Source of the DNA: Bacilli bacterium
Lineage (GTDB): Bacteria > Bacillota_I > Bacilli_A > RF39 > UBA660
Direction: 5' to 3'
Length of the DNA stretch: 64,000 nucleotides
NCBI GenBank assembly: GCA_017434825.1
Contig: JAFSGC010000004.1
Location: 1-64,000, forward strand
Position 1 is the first letter of the stretch; each line of letters starts with the position of its first letter. The notes beneath the pieces were generated by a model, which was not told the DNA's origin, ran no database searches, and saw only the letters and a program-made list of their open reading frames with translations. This document shows positions 51,174-60,033 of this stretch, one piece after another. The translations under genes and the position numbers were made by a program.

Positions 51174-51998
51174 CTATTCTAATGATTTTATTTTTGTTTT
51201 TTGTATACTGTCTAAAAAATCTTGTTTAGTAAATGTTGCTATTTCACTTAATCCTGTACTTATATAATAAGTTGGATGCTCTGGATAAGAATCCAAAGTC
51301 TGTGTCTCTAACAATGTATCTAACATTGTATAACTTACTGGATTGCAACAACCAAAGAATATTCTACTTTGCTTAGATAAAGCAATTAAATGGTCTTCGT
51401 CTATTGTTACAAGACTAGCTTCAGGTAAGTATTTTTTTATTTCTCCATACTGATAATGCTTAGATAAAATTAAGTATTTTAGATGGTCTACGAAGCTTTT
51501 ACTATAATCATCACCTAACTGCTCTAATTGTAACGAATCCTCAATATACATTTTTTGAAGTTCATCAGCCTTTTTATCTACGTATGTCATAAAAAGTTCA
51601 AATGTTTCATCTTGGATACCAAACACCTCAAGGTATTTATCTAAAATCCTCGTGAGGGAATAATCCTCAAAAAGATCTTTGATGTATCTAAACCAAATTT
51701 CCTCAATCGCAGATATCGTTAACATCGGATACTTTCTAGTTATTTTATAAATTCCTTCAATAGTATCTGGTCTTACTCTAACATCATATTTTCCACCGAA
51801 TCGTTGAAATTGAATTATAAATAACTCATAAAGTTGTTCTGATAACGGTACATCTCCTAATAAAGAAATTAAATATTCCGTTCTTTTAATTCTGTCACTA
51901 TCAGTATATATACTATGTTTAAAACTTGATGCATCTCTTTTTAAATAGTCACTTAATAAAAATTCTTTAGATTGTTCTTCCTCAAAATATTTACTCAT
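51174..51998 (-). CDS. Uncharacterised protein in the asnA T-box operon
   Basis: A 274-residue, mostly helical, charged cytoplasmic protein with no family I recognise. Noted segments are YEYLISLLG-like YLISLLGDVPLSEQLYELF, AIEEIWFRYIKDLFEDYSL, and a C-terminal part with FGCCNPVSYTMLDTLLE and TYYISTGLSEIATF. No membrane helix or signal. The ATG at 51998 follows GAGGTGA. It is the first gene behind the asparagine-type T-box, so it should respond to uncharged tRNA-Asn and may take part in asparagine metabolism or its regulation. Confidence 0.6.
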   Translation of the reverse strand: MSKYFEEEQSKEFLLSDYLKRDASSFKHSIYTDSDRIKRTEYLISLLGDVPLSEQLYELFIIQFQRFGGKYDVRVRPDTIEGIYKITRKYPMLTISAIEEIWFRYIKDLFEDYSLTRILDKYLEVFGIQDETFELFMTYVDKKADELQKMYIEDSLQLEQLGDDYSKSFVDHLKYLILSKHYQYGEIKKYLPEASLVTIDEDHLIALSKQSRIFFGCCNPVSYTMLDTLLETQTLDSYPEHPTYYISTGLSEIATFTKQDFLDSIQKTKIKSLE

Positions 51999-52027
51999 AT
52001 GTGTCACCTCTTTCTTTTTCTAATAAA

Positions 52028-52311
52028 AAAACCCGTATCATCCTACAAATAAGGACGAATACGGGTATCCGCGGTGCCACCTTAATTTATTACTAAAGTT
52101 ATTTTCTATAACTTATATTTTAGTAATCACTTTTTCTGCTCCAACAAGCATAGCAATAAGATAACGGATTGCATAACCGAACTAGTCTACTTGAGATTAC
52201 TCTCTTTCGGTAGTTTGCTCGGAGGGGTTCTTTCACAAAGTTCTTAACGTCAGCTCACACTATACCTGACTCGCTCGGATAAGATTCTAAGTTACTTTTC
52301 CTCTTCAACGC
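52028..52311 (-). promoter_or_regulatory. T-box riboswitch, asparagine-type, upstream of the asnA operon
   Basis: The minus strand has AAGGTGGCACCGCGGAT (52067-52084) and then a strong terminator CCCGTAT...ATACGGG with seven T residues (52024-52066). The leader is about 300 bases with a full stem I, including a GTCAG/CTGAC apical stem. An AAC triplet in AAGAACTT at 52240-52242 is the likely specifier (Asn). It fills the gene-free stretch 51999-52364. Confidence 0.88.
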
Positions 52312-52317
52312 ACTTTA

Positions 52318-52346
52318 AATATATCACAAAATAGCCAAAATGTCAA
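52318..52346 (-). promoter_or_regulatory. Promoter of the asnA T-box operon
   Basis: Minus strand perfect TTGACA (52341-52346), 17-base spacer, TATATT (52318-52323), just downstream of the dacF stop. Confidence 0.8.
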
Positions 52347-52364
52347 ATTGGTGTTAAATAGACG

Positions 52365-53501
52365 TTAATCAAATGCCATTAATGATTTCATATTTCTTAA
52401 AAACAAGTCCCAAATTGTAGCCTTTTCAACATTGTTTTTTACTGTAATTTCTACTTCATTAATTAGCTTACCCTGTTCATCGCGAATCTTTACACTACCA
52501 ATTACTTCTCCCTTTTTTACCGGAGCAACCACTTTATCTAGCGATAATTCAAATTGATAGTTACTAATTTTATTATTTACATTTAAAAGTTCGATTGCAT
52601 CATTTACTAACACCACTTCAGCATACTCTTCTTTCCCTTTTTCTACCCTAATTTTACCCAAAACTTCGTCTTTACTTTTTATCATATTTACTTTGTAAGT
52701 ATTAAATCCATAGTTTAAAAGTTTAACTGTATCCTGGCTACGCATCTCAATGGATTCTTCCCCCATAACTACACTAATAAGTCGTAAATTATTTCTTTTA
52801 CCTGTGGCGGTTAAACAATATCCAGCTTCCTTTGTATATCCTGTCTTTAATCCATCAACGCCTTCGTAAAACCTTACTAGCTTATTAGTATTAACTAACC
52901 AAATTTGAGAACCATCAGGTTTTTGTAAGTATTCTTCATACACTGATGTAAAAGAAATAATATCTTCGTACTTTAATAGTTCTTTAGCCATCATAGCCAT
53001 ATCATAAGCTGAAGAATAATGATTTTCATCATCTAAACCATGAACATTAACAAAGTTAGTATTTTTTAAACCTAAATCTTTAGCTCTTTTGTTCATTGCC
53101 TCAATAAAAGATTCTTTTGATCCATAAGTCTTTTCTGCTAAAGCTACTACAGCATCATTTGCTGAAGCCATTGCTACACTTTTTAATAATTCTTTGACCT
53201 TATACTTATCTCCTACTTGTAAAAAGATTTGCGAACCTCCCATTGAGGCCGCTTCCGCAGAAATTTCAACTGTATCTTCATACGAAATGGTTCCGTCATC
53301 TATTTTTTCCATAATTAATAAAAGACTCATTACCTTAGTCATCGAAGCCATTGGAAGTCTTTCATTTTCATTCTTTTTATATAATACAGTTCCAGTATTT
53401 TGATCAATTAAGATTGCACTTTTAGCACTGGTTTCTAACTCAGCAGCACTAACATTGGCAGTCAAAAAAAAGCAAATTAATATTAATAAAAGTTTTTTCA
53501 T
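52365..53501 (-). CDS. D-alanyl-D-alanine carboxypeptidase (DacF/DacA-type, S11)
   Basis: The enzyme removes the terminal D-Ala of peptidoglycan stem peptides outside the cell. The signal peptide (MKKLLLILICFFLTANVSAA) is followed by the penicillin-binding motifs SMTK (53-56), SAN (113-115) and KTG (219-221), and a C-terminal beta domain ending in an amphipathic helix (ATIWDLFLRNMKSLM) for membrane attachment. Start at 53501 behind GAGGTGA. In Bacillus dacF precedes spoIIAA; here a DacF-like gene lies 6 kb away from it, so it could be vegetative DacA. Confidence 0.92.
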   Translation of the reverse strand: MKKLLLILICFFLTANVSAAELETSAKSAILIDQNTGTVLYKKNENERLPMASMTKVMSLLLIMEKIDDGTISYEDTVEISAEAASMGGSQIFLQVGDKYKVKELLKSVAMASANDAVVALAEKTYGSKESFIEAMNKRAKDLGLKNTNFVNVHGLDDENHYSSAYDMAMMAKELLKYEDIISFTSVYEEYLQKPDGSQIWLVNTNKLVRFYEGVDGLKTGYTKEAGYCLTATGKRNNLRLISVVMGEESIEMRSQDTVKLLNYGFNTYKVNMIKSKDEVLGKIRVEKGKEEYAEVVLVNDAIELLNVNNKISNYQFELSLDKVVAPVKKGEVIGSVKIRDEQGKLINEVEITVKNNVEKATIWDLFLRNMKSLMAFD

Positions 53502-53559
53502 ATTCACCTCTATTTAATTAATATGCTCGTGTTTTAATAATATTTAAATGATTTAATTT

Positions 53560-54177
53560 TTAAATGTAAATTTCTCCATCTCTAGAAACTTTTGATAAGG
53601 CTATAACGACATCTGATAAAACAACACTATAGCCGGCTACTATAGATAGTATCCCAAAGAAAATAAGATTAACATCTAAAATCAATAATATGATATATAA
53701 CACAAAAGGAATCCCCAGTGTAAAAATCACTCTTTTTATTCCACCTTCTGTATCTTTTATTGCAAATCTATGCACTCCTGCAATTCCTAAAAAACATGCT
53801 AATAATACATACTTTATTTTATTTATAGGAGCATATTTGCCAATATATATTTCTTTTTTATTTTTTAAATACATTGAAATGCCTAAAATTATATTAAACA
53901 GTATCATCGGAAGAATTATTGCTATAGAGACCAAAGGGATCATTTTATCAACCTCGTTCAACAAATCTACATTCCCTAACGAAATAATATATAAAAGACC
54001 TAGGATGCCAGAACTAACAAATAGTCCCATTAGCATTATCAATAGGACAATTATAAAAATACAATTTACCACATAAACCAACTTTTCGTAACCTTTAGTG
54101 GGACTTTCATTTTTTTGTGGATTACATTTATCACAATTGTTATTATTTAATTCAGAATTACAAACTTCACATTTCAT
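53560..54177 (-). CDS. Zinc-ribbon TM2-domain membrane protein
   Basis: The 205-residue protein begins with a zinc ribbon (Cys3, Cys6, Cys15, Cys18), has two membrane helices (about 32-60 and 82-103), and ends with a TM2 domain: KYVLLACFLGIAGVHRFAIKDTEGGIKRVIFTLG, then two helices and a DVVIAL end. TM2 proteins occur widely, often with a zinc ribbon, and have no defined biochemical function. It lies between dacF and the hydrolase/Mur-ligase pair on the same strand. Confidence 0.8.
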   Translation of the reverse strand: MKCEVCNSELNNNNCDKCNPQKNESPTKGYEKLVYVVNCIFIIVLLIMLMGLFVSSGILGLLYIISLGNVDLLNEVDKMIPLVSIAIILPMILFNIILGISMYLKNKKEIYIGKYAPINKIKYVLLACFLGIAGVHRFAIKDTEGGIKRVIFTLGIPFVLYIILLILDVNLIFFGILSIVAGYSVVLSDVVIALSKVSRDGEIYI

Positions 54178-54211
54178 TACTACCAGTCTCTCTTTATCAA
54201 TTCTATTACTT

Positions 54212-54919
54212 TTATATATTGTCTTTAATTAATTTAATAATTTCTTTGTAGTGGGTCTTCCCAATATTATGACCGCCATTAGAAATCATCTTAACCCTTT
54301 TCTTGTAATCTCTTGGAAGATATTCTAATACCATATGCGGATTTACCATATTATCTTCTTCTCCATAAATAATAAGTAAATTTTCCTCAGGGATTTTTAA
54401 TACTTCATCTTTTAAATCTACTCTTACAATTATTTGATAAGTATCTCTTAAGAATTTAGTCCCATGGACCATTTCGGGAGTCTTAACAACATGGATAATA
54501 TATTGATTTCTTAAAAAACTACGAAGCTTATTAAATATTTCTGGAGTTTTAACAAAGTTTTTTGACTTATCATTATTTCTAATAATTGCTGGAGATACCA
54601 AAATAACCTTTTCGCCATTACCATATTTTAGGTAATAAGTTATAGCAACAGCTCCTCCGAAAGAATATCCTAAAATATAATCAACAGTTAACTTATTATT
54701 TTTTAAATAATCATCAATATATTTAGCATAGTCATTTAATGTCCAGGCATCTTTGTATTCTTTTTCTCCACAAAAACCTGGTAAATTTAATTTATAAACT
54801 TCGTAATTTTTACTAAGTTCTTCTACAAATTCTTGACGATTATGCCAAGCGTCCTTTTCATTAGTTTGATTAGTATAATTACGATAGTTCCATCCGTGAA
54901 TTAATAATATTTTCTTCAT
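54212..54919 (-). CDS. Alpha/beta-hydrolase
   Basis: The 235-residue protein has the alpha/beta-hydrolase layout: ILLIHGWNYRNY (oxyanion strand), nucleophile Ser86 in LGYSFGGAVA, the acid in IIYGEEDNMVNP (about residue 196) and the His in SNGGHNIGKTH. No signal peptide; it acts in the cytoplasm. Its start overlaps the stop of the Mur-ligase-like gene as ATGA, indicating a joint function, possibly on a cell-wall precursor or a related acyl/peptide conjugate. Substrate unknown. Confidence 0.82.
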   Translation of the reverse strand: MKKILLIHGWNYRNYTNQTNEKDAWHNRQEFVEELSKNYEVYKLNLPGFCGEKEYKDAWTLNDYAKYIDDYLKNNKLTVDYILGYSFGGAVAITYYLKYGNGEKVILVSPAIIRNNDKSKNFVKTPEIFNKLRSFLRNQYIIHVVKTPEMVHGTKFLRDTYQIIVRVDLKDEVLKIPEENLLIIYGEEDNMVNPHMVLEYLPRDYKKRVKMISNGGHNIGKTHYKEIIKLIKDNI

Positions 54920-56331
54920 TATTCCTCCGGTTTCATAATTTTATATATTTCATTTTCTAATTCTATTAAATTAGTTTCATTATATTCTTTAAATGAACGA
55001 TAATAACCACTATAATGGTAAATTATTTTACCATTTAATTCTTTCATAAAGTCGTGACTGTTTACAACCTCTACTTTTGGATGAATTCGAAGCATATTTA
55101 AATACTCGATATCATCAAAAACAAAGACTTTAGTAAATTTATCTAAACTTGATAAAATATTTTCAAATCTTTTATTATTTTCTGCAGATCCAAACTTACG
55201 AATAATTAAATAACTCTCTTCATAATTATGGTTAGCTAATTGTTTAATTCTTTCATGAGTTGTGATATCACCATCAAAAACTATTTTTTTGCCAAATGCT
55301 TCTTTTTCTCCAATACGATTTTCCACTGGAGTATAACTATTAATTGCCTCTATAATATCTTTATCTTCAATCTCTAATAGCTTACCAATTTTATAAGCAA
55401 GCATTGATTGAATAATCGAAAGTTCTGAATTAAAGAACAATTTAATTTGATTATTATCTACAATTAAATAGTTATCTTTAACTTGATAATCTTCTGCAAT
55501 CTTATTAAAACTTTTTAAACTAGCATCATAAATTTTACTACCTTTAAATAAAAGACTACCATTTTCAAATGATAATTCATTTACCCTTGGGTCTAAATTA
55601 TTATAATATCCATAAGTAGCATATCTAAAAATACTGGACTTATAGTGACAAATATCATCTACTGAATTAAAAAATTCTAAATGAGATGAATCGACTCCAA
55701 TTAGGCCTGCGATATCAGGATGTAATAAATCACTTAATATTTCTACATGATCATGATGATAAATACTCATTTCGATAGTTACATAATCAATTGTTTCGTT
55801 AATAAAGTTAATAATATTAGCCTTTAATATAATCGGAGTAATTCTTTTACTATAGATTCTAAAAACGTTATATTTCTTTTTAACTACGTTTTCTATCATT
55901 CCCACAGCAGTTGTTTTACCAACACTTCCTGTTACCGCAATAACTTTTGAAGTTTTATTGGCAATTACATGTTTATATAAAGCATCTATACTTTTTAATA
56001 TATTATCCACAATTATTAACTTTGCAGATTTATTTTCTTCCTCTAAATTGTTGTAAGTTTCTTCATCAAGTACAAATGTATAATTTGGATTCTTCTTAAT
56101 AACTTCATTAGCGTGCACTCTTAAATCGAATGGACTGATAATAAATTCATCATCAATATCTTTATCTTCAGAATATGTAAAAAAGTATAATACATTTTCT
56201 GCTGTATCCTCATATTTAACATTATTTAAATTTACAATTTTTAAATAATCAAATGTTATATCTTCTTTGATATTAATTAATTGTTTTATATTTACTAATT
56301 CTTTGATTAGTGATAACTTCCACTTGTTCAT
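54919..56331 (-). CDS. Mur-ligase-family protein (MurF-like)
   Basis: The 470-residue protein has a divergent N-terminal domain, the ATP-binding AVTGSVGKTT (132-141), a central domain with TIEMSIYHHDHVEILSDLLHPDIAGLIGVDSSHLEFF (the metal/substrate Glu and His of Mur ligases), and a C-terminal domain with NRIGEKEAFGKKIVFDGDIT. It is closest in layout to MurF but too divergent, especially at the N-terminus, to be called MurF. It is translationally coupled to an alpha/beta-hydrolase. It may ligate an amino acid or peptide to something other than UDP-MurNAc. Confidence 0.75.
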   Translation of the reverse strand: MNKWKLSLIKELVNIKQLINIKEDITFDYLKIVNLNNVKYEDTAENVLYFFTYSEDKDIDDEFIISPFDLRVHANEVIKKNPNYTFVLDEETYNNLEEENKSAKLIIVDNILKSIDALYKHVIANKTSKVIAVTGSVGKTTAVGMIENVVKKKYNVFRIYSKRITPIILKANIINFINETIDYVTIEMSIYHHDHVEILSDLLHPDIAGLIGVDSSHLEFFNSVDDICHYKSSIFRYATYGYYNNLDPRVNELSFENGSLLFKGSKIYDASLKSFNKIAEDYQVKDNYLIVDNNQIKLFFNSELSIIQSMLAYKIGKLLEIEDKDIIEAINSYTPVENRIGEKEAFGKKIVFDGDITTHERIKQLANHNYEESYLIIRKFGSAENNKRFENILSSLDKFTKVFVFDDIEYLNMLRIHPKVEVVNSHDFMKELNGKIIYHYSGYYRSFKEYNETNLIELENEIYKIMKPEE

Positions 56332-56389
56332 TTACTTCACCGGACTCATTATATCATGTATTTATTATTTATAGCAAACTCGTAAATAC

Positions 56390-56419
56390 TTTACTTAATA
56401 TTTGAATCTTTGTTATAAT
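56390..56419 (+). promoter_or_regulatory. Probable promoter of the GT-C-like gene
   Basis: TTTACT (56390-56395), 18 bases, TATAAT (56414-56419), about 17 bases before the AGAAGG ribosome site. Confidence 0.5.
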
Positions 56420-56441
56420 TTTGTTAGAAAGAAGGTAGAAA

Positions 56442-57998
56442 ATGGTTAAAAAAAGCCAAAAAGAAAATGTAAAACCTAACAAATGGCTTTACATTATATT
56501 ATTTACATTACCATTACTTTGTTGTCTATTAATAACCAATCAACTAGATAACGATATATGGTATTTATTAAGCGAAGGAAGATATATATTTGAAAATGGA
56601 ATATATAATATTGATCCTCTTTCAATGCATAATGGATTACATGTCGTTGTTCAAAACTGGTTATCAGCAACTTCATTTTGGGTAATCTTTGATTTATTTG
56701 GACAAATGGGATTAGTCACATTAATACTAATATGTAACTTCTTTATTTGTTTATTACTTTATAAAATATGCGTACTAATAAGTGATAAAAATTATATTTT
56801 ATCTCTAGTAATTATGTTTGCTACAGATATTACCCTGCTTTCTCACTATATAGTATCTAGACCTCAGATATTAAGTTTTATCGTATTACTGTCTTTAATA
56901 TATGTTTTAGAGTTATATATTAAATCAGATAATGCTAAATACTTGATATGGATTCCTATCCTATCATTAATTGAGGTTAATATGCATGCATCATTATGGT
57001 GGATGTTATTCCTATTTATGCTACCATACGTAATTGATTCATTTAAAAGTGAATTACTCAGAACCCAAGGATATCGTAAAAAGCCGTTGTTCTTAGCAAT
57101 TGGTATTGCACTACTTGTTGGGCTTATTAATCCTTATGGATATAAAGCCATTACATTTATATTCACTAGCTATGGTGATAGTTATATGCATAAATTTATT
57201 GGTGAACTGTTACCATTTTCATTCAATAAATTACTATGTAAACAGATGTTTAGTATAATGCTTGCTGTTGGTCTTATTTACACATTCTTTAGAGAAGGAA
57301 AAATAAAAATTAGATATATTTGTTTATTTTGCGGCACCCTTTTACTAGGTTTTATGTCTGTTAAAGGCTTTAGTCACTTTATATTAGTTTCAATATTCCC
57401 TTTAGCATATTTCTTTAAAGATTTGTTTCCTAGAGATTTTAGTGATGTATTTGGTAACTTAAACAAAGTATTTAATATATTAGGTATTGCTATAGGAGTA
57501 TTATGTATAGCAGGCTCTATCACATTATTCATATTTAAGTTCCAATCAAATCTAATGGAAAATCCGGCCGAAAAACCAATGCAATTAATTTCAGAAACGT
57601 TTGATGCAGATAAAGTTACTGTTTATTCATCGTTTAATGATGGTGGATATGTAGAATTCCAAGGATTTAAGCCGTATATCGATCCCCGTGCAGAATTATA
57701 CTTAAAGAAGAATAATAAAAAAGCTGACATATTTAAAGAATATTATGAGCTACAACATAACCAATTAGTAAAAAGTGACTTTGTGAAGAAATATGATTTT
57801 GATGTAATGTTAATTGGAGTAACAGATAAACTTTACAATGAAATGTATGGCTATGACAACTACATCATCTTATATGACAATAGTGAGATTGGCTATCGTG
57901 TATTTGCAAAAAAAGATTTATTTACTGAGGAACAAATAAATAAAATAACAGAATCATATAATAACGCTACAAACAAAAAAATTATCAGTGAAAACTGA
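56442..57998 (+). CDS. Polytopic membrane protein, GT-C glycosyltransferase-like
   Basis: The 518-residue protein has about eleven membrane helices. The first exterior loop carries NQLDNDIWYLLSEGRYIFENGIYNIDPLS followed by VVQNWLSATSFW, the acidic and aromatic motif expected of GT-C transferases that use polyprenyl-linked sugars. A soluble C-terminal domain (about 375-518) contains VYSSFNDGGYVEFQGFKPYIDPRAELY. Substrate unknown. It is a single-gene unit with its own promoter and a shared terminator. Confidence 0.68.
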   Translation: MVKKSQKENVKPNKWLYIILFTLPLLCCLLITNQLDNDIWYLLSEGRYIFENGIYNIDPLSMHNGLHVVVQNWLSATSFWVIFDLFGQMGLVTLILICNFFICLLLYKICVLISDKNYILSLVIMFATDITLLSHYIVSRPQILSFIVLLSLIYVLELYIKSDNAKYLIWIPILSLIEVNMHASLWWMLFLFMLPYVIDSFKSELLRTQGYRKKPLFLAIGIALLVGLINPYGYKAITFIFTSYGDSYMHKFIGELLPFSFNKLLCKQMFSIMLAVGLIYTFFREGKIKIRYICLFCGTLLLGFMSVKGFSHFILVSIFPLAYFFKDLFPRDFSDVFGNLNKVFNILGIAIGVLCIAGSITLFIFKFQSNLMENPAEKPMQLISETFDADKVTVYSSFNDGGYVEFQGFKPYIDPRAELYLKKNNKKADIFKEYYELQHNQLVKSDFVKKYDFDVMLIGVTDKLYNEMYGYDNYIILYDNSEIGYRVFAKKDLFTEEQINKITESYNNATNKKIISEN

Positions 57999-58006
57999 TA
58001 ATTTTT
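57977..58006. terminator. Bidirectional terminator between the GT-C-like gene and ylxM
   Basis: AATTATCAGT/ACTGATAATT hairpin with A and T flanks; it overlaps both stops. Confidence 0.8.
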
Positions 58007-58244
58007 ATTTGTTTAATTTTTTTAATAATTCAAAGTGTTTTAAATTTTCTTCATAATAGTCTAGTTTTTTTTCAACATCTGAAACTAGTTTACCAACATA
58101 ACTCTTAGATACTTTTTTATACTCTGCTATCTCACTTAAAGATAAGTTTTCTTCATAGTATAAACTAAATATTTCTTGTTGTTTATCCGTTAATAAGAAA
58201 CCATAAATATTATAAAGTTCACCATAATAAACAAAGTCTTTCAT
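58005..58244 (-). CDS. ylxM: UPF0122 protein YlxM
   Basis: YlxM is a small helix-turn-helix protein thought to assist the signal recognition particle. The 79-residue product (usually about 110) has LTDKQQEIFSLYYEENLSLSEIAEYKKVSKSYVGKLV, the sigma-70 region-4-like HTH. Its start overlaps the ftsY end by four bases. Adjacent ffh, the usual neighbour, is not in the window. Confidence 0.9.
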   Translation of the reverse strand: MKDFVYYGELYNIYGFLLTDKQQEIFSLYYEENLSLSEIAEYKKVSKSYVGKLVSDVEKKLDYYEENLKHFELLKKLNK

Positions 58245-59224
58245 TTTAACATATCCTTAAATAATCCATAGATGTAGTTTTCAATATCGAAGGTTTCAAG
58301 ATCAGTCATTTTTTCTCCAAGGCCTACGAATTTAACCGGTAAACCTACACTTTCTTTGATAGCTAAGACAATTCCACCTTTAGCAGTACTATCTAGTTTA
58401 GTTAAAACTAATCCTGTAATATTTGTAATTTCTTTAAAGGCTGTTGCTTGCATAATTCCATTTTGACCTGTCGTAGCATCAATTACTAAAAGAGTTTCAT
58501 GTGGTGCGCCAGGAATTATTCTACCAATTACTTTATTAATCTTTTCTAATTCAGCCATTAAATTAACTTTATTATGTAATCTTCCTGCTGTATCAATTAA
58601 AACAATATCGCTACCTAGTTCCTTTGCTTTAGTAAGTCCATCAAAAACTACACCTGCAGGGTCACTTTCTTCTTTACCAAAGAAATCGCAACCTACACGC
58701 TCGCTCCATAACTGAAGTTGTGCTACTGCACCCGCTCTAAAGGTATCTCCAGCAATCATCATTACTTTCTTACCCATAGCTTGATATTTATGAGCAAGTT
58801 TAGCTATTGTCGTAGTTTTACCCACTCCATTTACTCCTACTACTAAAAGTACTGTTGGACCATCTTCAGAAAAATTAATTTTATCTGTTAAGCTTTCATT
58901 ATTTACATAAATAATAAATAGTTCATCCACTATAACTTCATTTAAATATTCTGTGTCAGTAATATTTTCTTTTTTTACACGATCGCGAATACGATCCATA
59001 AAATCAAATACAGTATTAACACCAATATCGGCCATTATAAGAAGATTTTCAAGTTCTTCGAAATACTCTTCACTTACTTTAGTATATTTAATACCAAGTA
59101 AAGAAAGTTTAGATACAAATTCTTCTCTTGTTTTTTCTAAACCTTTTTCATAAGTTTCAGTTGTTTCATTTTTAACAACTTCAGTCTTAGTAAATTTTTC
59201 TTTAATCTTGCTAAATAATCCCAT
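58241..59224 (-). CDS. ftsY: Signal recognition particle receptor FtsY
   Basis: FtsY docks SRP-bound ribosomes at the membrane for co-translational insertion. The 327-residue protein has a short, charged N-terminal region, the four-helix N domain, and the G domain with VVGVNGVGKTTTIAKLA, GDTFRAGAVAQLQLWSER, DTAGRLHNK, TKLDSTAKGG and the closing GLGEKMTDLETFD. The start is one base after the yebC-like stop. Coupled to ylxM. Confidence 0.97.
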   Translation of the reverse strand: MGLFSKIKEKFTKTEVVKNETTETYEKGLEKTREEFVSKLSLLGIKYTKVSEEYFEELENLLIMADIGVNTVFDFMDRIRDRVKKENITDTEYLNEVIVDELFIIYVNNESLTDKINFSEDGPTVLLVVGVNGVGKTTTIAKLAHKYQAMGKKVMMIAGDTFRAGAVAQLQLWSERVGCDFFGKEESDPAGVVFDGLTKAKELGSDIVLIDTAGRLHNKVNLMAELEKINKVIGRIIPGAPHETLLVIDATTGQNGIMQATAFKEITNITGLVLTKLDSTAKGGIVLAIKESVGLPVKFVGLGEKMTDLETFDIENYIYGLFKDMLK

Positions 59225-59225
59225 A

Positions 59226-59942
59226 TTATAATTCTACGTTATGATAAATATTTGATACATCTTCAACATCTTCTAAAAGAGCTAGTAGCTTTTCAAATAT
59301 TTCCTTATCTTCGCCTTCCAATGTTATTTTATCTTTTGCAAACATTCCTACTTCATCAAATAAATACTCAACTTCTGGATATAAACTTTCAATTGCATCT
59401 TTTAATTTATTTTCATCTGTAGGATTAACAGAAATAGTTAGTACTCCATCTTCATTTTCAAAATCAATTGGTTCTACTCCATTTTCAATTAATTTATCCA
59501 GTACAGCTTCTTCGTTATCACAATTAAATGATACTACTCCAAGATAATCATAATTATAAGAAACACTATTTGTTACTCCTAGGCTTTTATTAACTTTGTT
59601 AAATGCTGCTCTAATGTAACCTACAGTACGATTAACGTTATCAGTTAATGTCTTAATAATTAAAGTAGATGCTCCAGGACCAAATCCTTCGTATGTAACT
59701 TCAGTATATTCTTCTTGTCCAGCGCCTTTAGCTTTATCAATAGCTCTTGTTACAATATCATTAGGAACTTGTTCTTTCTTTGCTTTATCAATTAATCTTT
59801 TTAATACAATATTAGAATCCGGATCAGGGACACCCTTCTTTGCAGCTAAATAAATTTCTTTGGCAAATGTTGAATATAATTTTGCCTTAGCCATTCCATT
59901 TTTTTGGATACTAGCTTTTCTTACTTCGTATGCTCTTCCCAT
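59226..59942 (-). CDS. YebC/YeeN-family (TACO1-like) protein
   Basis: The 238-residue protein starts MGRAYEVRKASIQKNGMAKA, the YeeN version of the YebC family, followed by DSNIVLKRLIDKAKKEQVPNDIVTRAIDKAKG and YEGFGPGASTLIIKTLTDNVNRTVG. Members were annotated as transcription regulators; recent work on some YebC/YeeN proteins links them to translation of polyproline stretches. I start at the ATG at 59942. It heads yebC-ftsY-ylxM. Confidence 0.92.
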   Translation of the reverse strand: MGRAYEVRKASIQKNGMAKAKLYSTFAKEIYLAAKKGVPDPDSNIVLKRLIDKAKKEQVPNDIVTRAIDKAKGAGQEEYTEVTYEGFGPGASTLIIKTLTDNVNRTVGYIRAAFNKVNKSLGVTNSVSYNYDYLGVVSFNCDNEEAVLDKLIENGVEPIDFENEDGVLTISVNPTDENKLKDAIESLYPEVEYLFDEVGMFAKDKITLEGEDKEIFEKLLALLEDVEDVSNIYHNVEL

Positions 59943-59998
59943 ACCTTTTTCACTTCCTTTTCTCACGAAGATTATACCATAAATAGCTATTTATAGTA

Positions 59999-60031
59999 AA
60001 TTAAAAGGTAACTGATTATAGTTACCTTTTA
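59999..60031 (-). terminator. Terminator of the LTA-synthase-like gene
   Basis: AAAAGGTAACT/AGTTACCTTTT hairpin directly after the stop, followed by a T-rich tail on the minus strand. Confidence 0.75.
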
Positions 60032-60033
60032 AT

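Noticed and set aside
53690-54076. A 128-codon open frame antisense to the TM2 protein gene
   Set aside because: The minus-strand frame carries a clear zinc ribbon and TM2 domain; the plus-strand frame is a shadow.
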